This document shows positions 45,307-54,900 of a stretch of 64,000 bases of DNA, piece by piece. The stretch is taken from NCBI GenBank assembly GCA_022497155.1, contig MU385713.1:682001-746000 (forward strand). Reading direction: 5' to 3'. The notes beneath the pieces are model-generated. The model saw nothing but the letters and a program-made list of their open reading frames with translations. It was not told the DNA's origin and ran no database searches. The stretch's first letter is position 1. Every line of letters begins with the position of its first letter. This stretch comes from Whalleya microplaca (Eukaryota > Ascomycota > Sordariomycetes > Xylariales > Xylariaceae). A program made the translations under genes and the position numbers.

Positions 45307-48186
45307 TCACCCCCGCCTCCCCGCCTGCTCAACCTCCGCAAACAGCCCTCCAAGCAAACCACCCCAATCGTCCTTGCCGGCCCCCTCCTCTCTCAAGCCA
45401 TCCCGCCCGAGCTCCATATTCATCTTCCGGCTCTCGACGACCATGACGTCGCCGGCCCTAAAATACGCCAGCACGCCCCCCTTCCCGTCCATGCGCGCCG
45501 TGAGGCGGAAGAAGTGCCTGCCCTCCTCGTTGGCGCGGCGCACGGGCATGAAGCGCAGGTCGTTCTCCTGGCACCAGTTCTCGACCTCGTCGCGGAACGA
45601 GGGCTCCGGCTTCTCCAGAACCTCCGGCGGCGGCGCCGCCGCGGGTTCCGGTTTCGGCTTGTGGTGTTGGTGGGAGGAGCGGGATTTCGGCTGGTGGGCC
45701 GCCCGCGAGTCCGGTTTGGCCAGTTTGGTGGGAGCCTCGGCTCCTAGGTCGAGCGCGCGCTCGATCATGGCCGTGCCCTTTTCGAATTCGGCGGCGATGC
45801 TCGGGAGGGAGGATATCTCGGCTGGGAAGACCTGGTCTTTCCACCATTCGAACCAGGCGCCAATTTCTTCGTAGTTGGCCTCGGCGCTGGTGAGCCACTG
45901 GTAGAGAACCTCGTGCCAGAGAGGAAATACTTCGGCGACGATGACCTCTGCAACCATCGAGGTCGAGATAACGTCGGTCCATTTTAACACCCCGTTCAGC
46001 ATCTCCAAGTACGGTTCCTGGTCACTGGGGTCTACGCGGAAGTTCTGCCGCAGATACCGTGCCATGCTCGGCAGGATATGGTGCATGACCAGGGGCTTCC
46101 ACTGATCCTGCGACTTGGACGGGCGAAAGACGTCTTTCCACTGCTTGAGGCCTGGCACGACTCCTCGGTCAAACTCCCAAGTATCAATGAGCTGTCTGAA
46201 CTTGCGCCGTACGTCGGCAACGAGCCCAGTACCCTTCGGGTCGAGGTGGTGGACGGGGAGATACTGTAGCCAACCGAATAACCAAAGATGAGGTAGGTTA
46301 TGTGTTCTCTTCCTAGGCTTCCAACTGCTGAGAGCATCATCGAGGCGCCTGACGACTTGTTCTAAAAGCTGTGCACGGACGAAGGGCGGGAAGAGTTCCT
46401 CCCATTTGTCGAATACGGCCAAAAGAGGCGCTGCGTCGTGGACGTCCCAGGTCTGGGACACGGTAGTGACAAGTTTTGGGAAGATAAGCTTGTAGATCAT
46501 GCTCTCGTAAGGCGTCGTAGATTTCTGGTGATGACGATGTGTGCCATCAATCTCACTATCTTCCCATTTCGTGACAGCACCGTTGACAGCCTTGTTCTTA
46601 ATGCCGAGCAAGCCTCGGATTTCTGAAAGATCAGGAGCAAAATTTCCTAGCTTCGGGTCTTCCAGAGGCTGCCATCCTTGTGTCGCGTCACGAAGAAAGG
46701 GGTGAACAGCAGCAACTGCGATACCAGCCAGCTCGTCGCTGTGAGACGATGAGGTAGATTCGGCTTTTTTCAGCCCAGATATGACGGGATTCCACTCCCG
46801 ATCGCGAGCAGCCTGGCTGACTTCATCCAGAACAGAATGAAAGATGCCGAGTGCATGAAACTCGTTCTCAAGCTCGTCTAATTCCTGTTGGCGTTGATGG
46901 GTCTCCATATCTACCCACGCCTTTCTCTCCTCTAAACTCTTCCATTCCTCTACGAACGCAGCTAAATCTCCCTGGGCTCGCCTCGCTAATTTTCGCGCCT
47001 CGGTCTGTGCGGCTACTTCGGTGCCAGTCGTGGGGGTCAACAGACCCGAGCTGGATGTCAGCAGCTTCTGATCGCGTCCTGTGAGGTCCAATATCGGAGC
47101 AAACGCATCTGGTATATGTAGGCCAGGCGCGGCCTTTTGGACATCATTGACGGTCATATACTTCGTCTTCGGTTTTCTCGGCGTGCTGGCGCCGCTACCG
47201 GTTCTGCTGTCGAGGCCCTTCTTCTTTTTCCTCTCGCGCCTCGCCTTCTCTTTCTCTTCATCTGAGCTAAGGACCTCCTCGCCTCGCAGACGGGCTTGTC
47301 GCTTCTCTTCTTTACGCTCTTGTGCGGATTTCTCCTTGACTGCGCCGAGACCGACACCCTGGGGGCGGAGTGTTGGTTCGATAATCAGATTTCGACCTTG
47401 ACCCTCGGCACCGAGACCTTGACCTTCCACGTAGCCCATCTTTGCCATCATCCGAGCGGCGAAGGACTTCTTCGATGCGCCACCGCCTCCCCCGAAGGCA
47501 CTTGGCTTGGGTTTTTGAGCAGCTGCTGGGGGGCTGTCTCTGAGGTTCGCTTTTAAGACGGGCTCGTTCGCGGACGAAGGGACAAACCCCTTCCCCAGGG
47601 GCGTACTTCCATCATATTTACTTCGAATCGTAGGAGGTTTGCTTGGTGTATCTGGGGCCGCTGCCGTCCTCTGAGCCTGTGTAGGCGGTGCCCAGCCGAG
47701 TCCTCGCGCCGAGGCTCCGAATCCCAGACCAGCACCAGCCATTTCTTCATCTTCGTCGTCATCTTCCTCCTCTTCTGCAGTTGGCTGAGCAGTGACTTTA
47801 GCACCCAAGCCTGGGCGACCGCTGTACTCGTCTTGGTCTAGATCGTCATCGTCATCGTCGTCATCGTCGTCGTCATCCGAGTTTTCATTGAACTTCTCCT
47901 GTCCAGCCGAGACAAAAGCTACATTTTTATGCCGTAGATCCTTCTTGCTCTTCCACCTTCTGCCAGGGCCATCGTCCTCGCTGTCGGAGCCGAAGATTCC
48001 CAAGGCTGCACTTTCTTTCGCGTTGCGACCAGTTCGTCTGCGCTTGCGGGGGTTGTTGTCGCGGAACTCGTCGTTTCGCGGGTCGACGGAGGGCTGCAAG
48101 TACTCATCGTCGTCTTGCTCGTCATCGTCGGAGGACGAGTAGGCAGCAGCGTCGGCCTTGGAAATGTTGGCGGCGTTGAACGACAT
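45307..48186 (-). CDS. ntr1: TFIP11/Ntr1 (Spp382) G-patch spliceosome disassembly factor
   Basis: A nuclear protein that, with the DEAH helicase Prp43 and Ntr2, takes apart the intron-lariat spliceosome. It is an unbroken 959-residue frame starting at the ATG at 48186. The N-terminus is very acidic with an Asp run (~104-114) and a basic RKRRRTGR stretch (~47-54) that may be a nuclear signal. The G-patch lies at ~241-285 (FAARMMAKMGYVEGQGLGAE, with GVGLGAV), the surface that activates Prp43. The GCFC/TFIP11 helical domain follows (~430-820), with IYKLIFPKLV and LLEQVVRRLDDAL as visible hallmarks. A Pro/Ala-rich region and a conserved C-terminal section (ENDLRFMPVRR, then GKGGVLAYFRAGDVMVVE) end the protein. 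The CAT/CGT microsatellite at about 47835-47880 encodes the Asp run. No intron was needed. Confidence 0.95.
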   Translation of the reverse strand: MSFNAANISKADAAAYSSSDDDEQDDDEYLQPSVDPRNDEFRDNNPRKRRRTGRNAKESAALGIFGSDSEDDGPGRRWKSKKDLRHKNVAFVSAGQEKFNENSDDDDDDDDDDDDLDQDEYSGRPGLGAKVTAQPTAEEEEDDDEDEEMAGAGLGFGASARGLGWAPPTQAQRTAAAPDTPSKPPTIRSKYDGSTPLGKGFVPSSANEPVLKANLRDSPPAAAQKPKPSAFGGGGGASKKSFAARMMAKMGYVEGQGLGAEGQGRNLIIEPTLRPQGVGLGAVKEKSAQERKEEKRQARLRGEEVLSSDEEKEKARRERKKKKGLDSRTGSGASTPRKPKTKYMTVNDVQKAAPGLHIPDAFAPILDLTGRDQKLLTSSSGLLTPTTGTEVAAQTEARKLARRAQGDLAAFVEEWKSLEERKAWVDMETHQRQQELDELENEFHALGIFHSVLDEVSQAARDREWNPVISGLKKAESTSSSHSDELAGIAVAAVHPFLRDATQGWQPLEDPKLGNFAPDLSEIRGLLGIKNKAVNGAVTKWEDSEIDGTHRHHQKSTTPYESMIYKLIFPKLVTTVSQTWDVHDAAPLLAVFDKWEELFPPFVRAQLLEQVVRRLDDALSSWKPRKRTHNLPHLWLFGWLQYLPVHHLDPKGTGLVADVRRKFRQLIDTWEFDRGVVPGLKQWKDVFRPSKSQDQWKPLVMHHILPSMARYLRQNFRVDPSDQEPYLEMLNGVLKWTDVISTSMVAEVIVAEVFPLWHEVLYQWLTSAEANYEEIGAWFEWWKDQVFPAEISSLPSIAAEFEKGTAMIERALDLGAEAPTKLAKPDSRAAHQPKSRSSHQHHKPKPEPAAAPPPEVLEKPEPSFRDEVENWCQENDLRFMPVRRANEEGRHFFRLTARMDGKGGVLAYFRAGDVMVVESRKMNMELGRDGLREEGAGKDDWGGLLGGLFAEVEQAGRRG

Positions 48187-48984
48187 GTTGCACTCGTAGC
48201 TTGCTAAAGCTTGAACTGTCTACCGTCGTCGCAATATCAATAGCCAGGCGGGAACTTCAATTTGATATACTCCTGCCCTCACTGCCTTGGGGCCGATGAG
48301 CTCGACGCGTCGTTTGCTGCGGTTGTTGACATCCTAGAGTCACGGTGGCTCATGGAGAAAGCATTGCAGGTCGCTGCCAGTGACGTCCCATCAGAAAAAT
48401 AAAAGTCGGCCATTCCAAGCTCCGTACAGTGCGAAACGGGAATGATCCATCGTAGAAACTGTGCCAATCACAACCTTATACCGTTTCTAACCTAGCCATG
48501 AATACTGCACCTACAACTGTACAACCTTAGATTCCAATGCTGTATGCATGTAGCTACTAAGTCTAACAGGATCTTTGGTAATGTTCATTTCTATTTTATT
48601 CTGTTGTTCGCTCATCGTAGGACGTGCCTTTCCTAGATACATGCTATGTAGTTATATATGGTATTTTGAGCTGATTCGTATATACCCAATAGCCAAATCA
48701 GTACATGAACTTGCCCTTAAGTACATACATAGTAGGCGTTTTATAGTTCCTCCTCTTCGCATGCAGAACTCATACTGTCATACCAATTCCCCTTACCTAG
48801 CCTAGTTGGCCATGTATACGCCGTGCAGTTGAAATAAACCTCGTGATATCCCGGTAAGTTCACCGGGACTGGCCGCTCGTCTACCCGGCCGCTAGAACCG
48901 TGGATCATCCATGTATCTTGGTGAGACGCGAGTTGTCGTATTAATCGGACGACCGTGTTACTTTCTCCAACTACCGGTCAACTT
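48187..48984. other. Intergenic region, no gene seen
   Basis: Between the Ntr1 start and the PSF3 end. No supported gene; the left part should be the Ntr1 promoter. Confidence 0.5.
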
Positions 48985-49616
48985 TCAGTGCTTCTTGACG
49001 TTCTCCATCCACTCCTTGGTGCCCTTGGTGCCCTCATGTGCCTTCCTAAACAGTATCCTCTCCCATTCCTCCAGCCCTTGCAAGAACTCCTCGCCCAGAC
49101 CAACGCCCATCTCCTCCGTGGCGCCGGCCTTCCTAGCATGAACCGAGATATCGGCCGCCCTCGTAACAAAGGTCTTCCGTAGAATGGCGCATATCTCCCT
49201 CTCCTCGAACAGGTCGAGCATGCGCGTGCCCAGGCCGTAGAAGTTATGCGACTGGTCGCGGAGGGGCACGGCGCGGGGGTCGGCCTTCAGCGCGGACATG
49301 ACCTCGTTGGACAGCGCGGACGGGAGGTTCAAGGAGACGAAGGACTTGGCGTCCTCGTCGGAGCTGGTGGGCGCCCTATTCGCGAGCGCGAGGAGCTCGG
49401 CGAGCCATAGCGGGAGTCCGATGGTGGTGCCCGTCTTCAGCGGTTGCGAGGGATTGTTGTCGAGGTAGCCGAGTTCGGCGACGTCGAGCTCGAACTTACA
49501 CGGGACTTTCTTAGATAGAAACAAGAGGTTAGTTGTTTGTAAGGGGGTTCATGTTGGTCAGAGGTTTGGTTTACTTCGGATTCGGTGAGGATGGCATCGA
49601 GGTCGTAGTAGGACAT
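48985..49616 (-). CDS. psf3: GINS complex subunit PSF3
   Basis: A subunit of the four-protein GINS complex, which with Cdc45 and MCM2-7 forms the replicative CMG helicase in the nucleus. It has 188 residues, usual for fungal PSF3. Exon 1 (49575-49616) encodes MSYYDLDAILTESE and exon 2 (48985-49509) begins KVPCKFELDVAELGYLD, the classic PSF3 N-terminal B-domain. The A-domain follows with LPLWLAELLA and the helix ending ERILFRKAHEGTKGTKEW. The intron (GTAAAC donor, CTAAG acceptor) falls at the position that joins the conserved ILTE.E-KVPC sequence. It is divergent from the Mn-SOD gene. Confidence 0.93.
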
Positions 49617-50467
49617 GTTGCCCACGCGTCTTTGCGAAGACGAAGATGAAGACGAAGGTTCATGATTGGAGCCCTGGACGGGTGCTAAGTAAATATTTGG
49701 TGGGGGAATAAGGCGCGACTTTAGTGCTGCTGCAGGTGACACAGGCTCGGTGTAGCCCGCTGTTTAGTGGATATGATTACCAACTTACAGCTGGTACGCA
49801 GTAACCAGTTAACTGACAGCGGCGCTCCATGTGATAATAACTGGCTAAAACGGAACCTCTACCTTATCTAATAAGTATACTTGACTAAAGATACTTAGCT
49901 CAGCATATACTTGAACTATAACACAATGTAGATATTATACTGTCTAAATTCAATACTAGTTACTTGAGAATCATTACTTGATAAACTTGTTTAAACCATG
50001 TATAAAAAACACAATTCAACTATGCGAATTCCGAAAATCTCGTGGGATGCATACATACTAAGTACTTATAAAGATGTAATCTAATTATATCTCCAACTGT
50101 GACGAAAGACCGACGATAGTTTTGTATGTACTCGCAGTACAGAATACATACGGAGCAATGGAAAATTCTATGGACCGACAAGGTCCCCTCTACGCGCTGT
50201 CATTCGCCCAAAGCCCGAGGCCGAGAGAAAGCTCGCCATTCCCACCCCCACCACAGCTTGCAGCTTCGGAGCTCGCTTCGCTATTAAGAATTGACATCAT
50301 TTGTGACGGCATCTGCGATAAATACCTGCGATAAATACCTGCGATAAATACCATCCTCCCGATTACCCGGCCTTTTCATGCACCTATCTGCCAACTTGCT
50401 GAATTGATTCAAATTGCGACACCCGTCCCGTAGAAAATCAATTGGTCCATCTGAATAGGTATTCAAT
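49617..50467. promoter_or_regulatory. Divergent promoter region of PSF3 and Mn-SOD
   Basis: These 851 bases separate two divergent start codons. The part next to the superoxide dismutase carries three tandem GATA-type sites (listed separately). No coding gene recognised. Confidence 0.55.
50314..50352. promoter_or_regulatory. Three tandem 13-bp repeats each with a GATA site
   Basis: The unit TGCGATAAATACC occurs three times exactly, head to tail, 116 bases before the Mn-SOD start codon. Each unit holds CGATAA, which fits HGATAR, the site of fungal GATA factors (AreA, SreA and others). Binding is inferred; the repeats themselves are plain in the sequence. They could lie in the leader and not upstream of the transcription start. 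Confidence 0.6.
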
Positions 50468-51261
50468 ATGGCCACAGCTCTCTTCCGCACAGCGCCCGCC
50501 GCCCGCGCAGCTCTGCGAGCTAGCGCCATGAAGCCCGGTGTTGCTGCTCTGGCCAGCACATCCTTCACCCGAGGCAAGGCCACCTTGCCCGATCTCTCCT
50601 GTAAGTTGCCTCGATATATATTTATATCTATATATATATATATATATATATATAGACCCAATGAGACCAATGGACTAACAGTGGCATCCTAGACGACTAC
50701 GGCGCCCTCGAACCCTACATCTCCGGCCAGATCATGGAGCTGCACCACAAGGGCCACCACCAGACCTACGTGAACGGCCTGAACAGCGCGCTCGAGACCA
50801 TCGCCGAGGCCAAGGCCACGAACAACGAGATCGCCGCCGCCGCCGTCGCGCCCCTGCTCAACTTCCACGGCGGCGGGCACACGAACCACACCCTGTTCTG
50901 GGAGAACCTGGCCCCCGCGAACCGGGGCGGCGGCGGCGAGCCCGACGGCGCGCTCAAGGCCGCCGTCGACCGCGACTTCGGCTCCTTCGCCACCCTCAAG
51001 AAGCAGGTCAACGCCGCGCTCGCCGGCATCCAGGGCTCCGGCTGGGTCTGGCTCGCCAAGGACAAGACCGCCGGCACCCTGCAGGTCGTCACCCGCGCCA
51101 ACCAGGACCCCGTCACCGGCACCCACGTCCCGCTGCTCGGCATCGACGCCTGGGAGCACGCCTACTACCTGCAGTACCAGAACCGCAAGGCCGAGTACTT
51201 CAACAACATCTGGAACGTCGTCAACTGGGCCACCGTCAGCAAGAGATTGGAGGCGGCGTAA
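50468..51261 (+). CDS. sod2: Mitochondrial Mn-superoxide dismutase
   Basis: Converts superoxide to O2 and H2O2 in the mitochondrial matrix. It has 233 residues from exon 1 (50468-50600) and exon 2 (50693-51261). The first ~37 residues are Arg/Ala-rich and lack acidic residues (MATALFRTAPAARAALRASA), a typical import presequence, followed by KATLPDLSYDYGALEPYISG. Manganese ligands are visible in HHKGHHQTYV, GHTNHTLFW and the pair in DAWEHAYYLQYQN. The family signature D-x-W-E-H-A-Y is exact. The intron is nearly half TA repeat. The second exon is very GC-rich with C-ending codons, consistent with strong expression. Regulation may involve the three GATA-type repeats just upstream. Confidence 0.96.
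50629..50654. repeat. TA microsatellite inside the Mn-SOD intron
   Basis: An uninterrupted run of 13 TA units within the 92-base intron of the superoxide dismutase gene. It makes up much of the intron between donor and acceptor, so length changes would alter intron size but not the protein. Confidence 0.9.
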
Positions 51262-51997
51262 GGCCGGCCGTGACGGAGTAGCATGCATGCATGGTAGTTT
51301 TCTGTGTACTTTACGAAGGACGTCAAACCGAGCCCTGAGTTTATGTATGAGCTGAATAAAGTTAATTCACAACCTATTTTTTTGTGCTTGTTGGAGAGCC
51401 TGGATCAATGTTCCAGAATCCACATACGAAGTCATTACGCAGTAATCCTTACGTGTTGGTGCATCATAGATAGCCTTTCACTTACCGTAGACCATTTATG
51501 TTGATATAGAGGCTGATCGTATAATTATTAGATAGCCGACCACAAGCACAGTCTAAAGCTCAAGTCTAGAGAATCCCATCGCAAGTTAAACGGTAATTGT
51601 CCATCGGAAGAATTGCAAATTGCATTTAGTATCTGTATCTGCGGCCTGTCTTTGTATATTGGCAAATGCCTCAGAAATCCATCGCATATATAGTACCCTC
51701 ATATATAGTACCCCCATACATAGTTCAATACATAAATAGTTATATATGGCGAAACGATCGATCCACCACGAGTGCAGAAACTCTTTGTGCGCCCTGGCCC
51801 TCAGAAAATTGCCGAAATCAAAAGAAGGGGGGGGGAGAAGACTCCATCCACCGTTACCTATCGTATATCCGCATCCCAACGCCTCAGGGACTGACGACGG
51901 ATTATATCGTATATATATGGTTCTCAATAGATGGCAAAAATCTGGCAGCACCAGGTCCCACTCAGGACCCAGGCGTCCAATATAGTATATGGCATAT
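51262..51997. other. Convergent intergenic region, no gene seen
   Basis: Between the Mn-SOD 3' end and the PKS 3' end. No condensation or adenylation domain sequence follows the PKS here, so the PKS is not the front half of a PKS-NRPS. Small frames on both strands lack features. Confidence 0.55.
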
Positions 51998-54900
51998 TTA
52001 TGACGTGCCCGCGGTAGCGGCAGGAGCACCAGCGTCCTTACTTCTGGCCTCCAGGATCTCCTTCGCGAGCTCCTGGCACACTAATGTCGGTAACCGTTAG
52101 CACCCACATATATCAAACGGCAGAGACAAACAGACAAAGAAAACAAGAAAGGAAAAAAAGAGTAGGTAAGACAACATGTAGGTAAGCGAGACAAGGGGTA
52201 AAAAAAAGAAGGGCATGGAAAAAAGACAGCGGGGGAAACTTACATCTATAAACACTCCTGGCTCCCAAGATTCTCAGCACCGAGATGTCGCACCCGACAA
52301 CCTTCCAGATCCAGTTGCGGATCTCGACCGCGATCAGCGAGTCGACGCCGAGCTCCGGGATGCCCTGGTCGGCATTAACACCACCATCCGGCAACTGGAG
52401 CACGGCCTGCAACCGGTCTCGGAACTGCGCCCAGATCGCCTGCGCTATGGCCTCCTCCTCCGCGAGACCCTCCAACACCTCCTTCAGGCTCTGCTTCGCC
52501 GCACCGCCGTCGCCCGCCTTGACGTCGTCGTCGCCCGGCTCGAGCGTGAAGTGGCTGAACCGCGGGTCCAGGTGCCAGTGCATGGGGTTCGGGGCGCCCG
52601 GGTCGAAGCGCCGCAGGCCCGTCGTGATATCGTACGGCAGCCGGCCGTCCGGGTCCGGGCGGCCCGCGACGATGGCCTCGAGGAACATGGCGTGCAGGTC
52701 GCGCTCGGAGATGGGCGGGTATCCCTCGCGCTCGAGGCCCGCGTACAGATCACCCCGCTCGCGCGCCAGGAAGCCGAGCCCGTAGACCACACCAATATTG
52801 AGCACGGATCCCGCGCGCCCCTGGCGCCGGCGCCGCCGCGCCGCCAGCCCGTTCATGTACGCGTTCGCGGCCGCGTAGTTGGTCTGCCCGGCGTGCCCGC
52901 CGATGGCGGCGAACGACGACGTCATGATGAAGAAGTCGAGGTCGGCGTCCGCGAAGGCGGCGTCGAGGTTCGCGGACCCCACCGTCTTGGGCCCCAGCAC
53001 CGCGTGCCAGGTCTCCTCGTCCATCTGCGCGAACACGCGGTCGCGGAGCACCATCGACCCGTTGGCGATGCCGGCCACGGGCGGCAGGCCCGCCGCGCGC
53101 AGCGCCGCGGGGAACGCGCGCACGTCGTCCGTCTTGGTCACGTCGAGCTTGCGGATCTGGATCGTGGAGCCGGTCGCGCGCGCCATCTCGGTCACCCAGT
53201 TTGGTGCCATCTTCGGGTTGCGGCTCGCGAGCACGATGTGCCGCGCCCCGTGCGCCGTGAACAGGCTGCACAGGCTCTGGCCGAAGTCGCCCGTCAGGCC
53301 CACCAGCACGTAGGTTCTGTCGGCGCGGAAGAGCGACGACCCGATGGTGTTGATGGAGCGCGTGAGCTGTAGGACGTTGCGGTCGGTGCGCCAGTCGATG
53401 ATCTGGAAGGACGACGTGTTGTCCCTGCCGGCTTGCAGATCGGGGAGGGAGATGGCGCTGAGAGTGAGCCGGTGGAGCTCATGGTGCCAGCGTGGAGCTT
53501 CCTGCATGACGCTGGCGACTATCCTCAGTCTGTCCTGGACCAGGGGTGACAAGTCCTGGTTCGTGGCCTGGTCTCCGGGGCCGAATAGCGAACACGCGGA
53601 ATGGTATTGGCAGTTTCTAGGCAGTACCTCGAGAATATCCTGCGAGAGACTGGTGTCTTCCCGCTGGAAATTGAACACATGTGCTCCTCCGGCCGGGAAG
53701 ATTGCCTTGATTTCTCGACTCGACACATGTGGATGCAAAAACAAGAGAGGCGAATCACCCTCTGCTCTAGCTCTTACCGTCGTGTATGAAGCTACACTGC
53801 GGCCTGTCTGGATGGCGATGTCTGTTAAGAATTTCGCCAACGCAAGATCCGGATCGATCAATACGATGCCCTTGTCACCAGCTAAGGATATCGCCGTCTG
53901 TGCCACTATGCACCTTGCAGCGATTCCGATCACAGACAAATCGAACCTGGGGGCCCTTGGTGCTGGTAGGGTCGCAACGTGTGATGGAGGCAGCGACACA
54001 TATGACGAATTGATACTAGAAAGTGCCACGGCACTCTCGTTCGTCGATATGTTGCGACCGATACACAAGTAGACCGCAGTATCATCGCTGAGCTTGACGG
54101 CCTCGACGGTGCTGTAGTCCACCTGGATTACGACTTTGCCGGCAGCCACGTTTCGTGGATTGCAGTCGGCCTTTCTAGTCACATAGCGAGGCGGTCCTTC
54201 TGGATTACGAGCCAGGACAACTTCAGTGGACTCTTGAATCGTGTTAACTGGGCTCGAAACTACCCGTCGGATAGAGTTGATGCGATCGTTCGCCCGCTTG
54301 AGGGGTACGACACGGGGGATCATCCGTCTACCGTTTTCGATATGGATCTCTGCCTCTCGCGTCCATAGCGCCTCCTCACCGTCTTTCCCGGCTCCGTTGA
54401 CCGAGGCCAGCTGGATGAATGTCTCCAAAATGGTAGGTACCGGATCTCCGCCATCTTCCAAATCCAGGACTTGCAAGTTGAGATTGGGAATCTCAGCACT
54501 AATGGTGCGTGCAAACCCCAAAGTCGCTGCATGGTCTGGATTACCAAATCTCGCATTGCGTGTGGTCCAAAGTACTGGTACATTTGGTCGCAAAAGCTCG
54601 CGCACTCGGTCCAGACTATGTTCCGTCATGGTAGACATTAGCGACTCATCGAGGTCCGCCAAAATGATAGCAGCTGTACAGTCACGAATCGTTTGTGCAT
54701 CGAGATTATGTATAGTGCGTGTAGTAACCTTGTGGCAGACTCCGTTGGCACGTAGCTGTAACTGTTGTGACATCGAGGCACCAACCGTACTCGCGCCACC
54801 GACAATGAGTAAATGGTCCGTAACGGCTTGGCTACGCGGCTGGGAGAGGTTTTTGACGAGTACAGAACTGCTCAACTGCCTAACAGTCACAGAGAAGCCA

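Noticed and set aside
45229..45747. 172-codon + strand frame opposite the Ntr1 3' end
   Set aside because: Antisense to a conserved C-terminal section; low-complexity content.
52215..53372. 385-codon + strand frame opposite the PKS KR-ACP region
   Set aside because: Arg/Val/Glu-rich antisense shadow of GC-rich DNA; the PKS frame has KR and ACP motifs.
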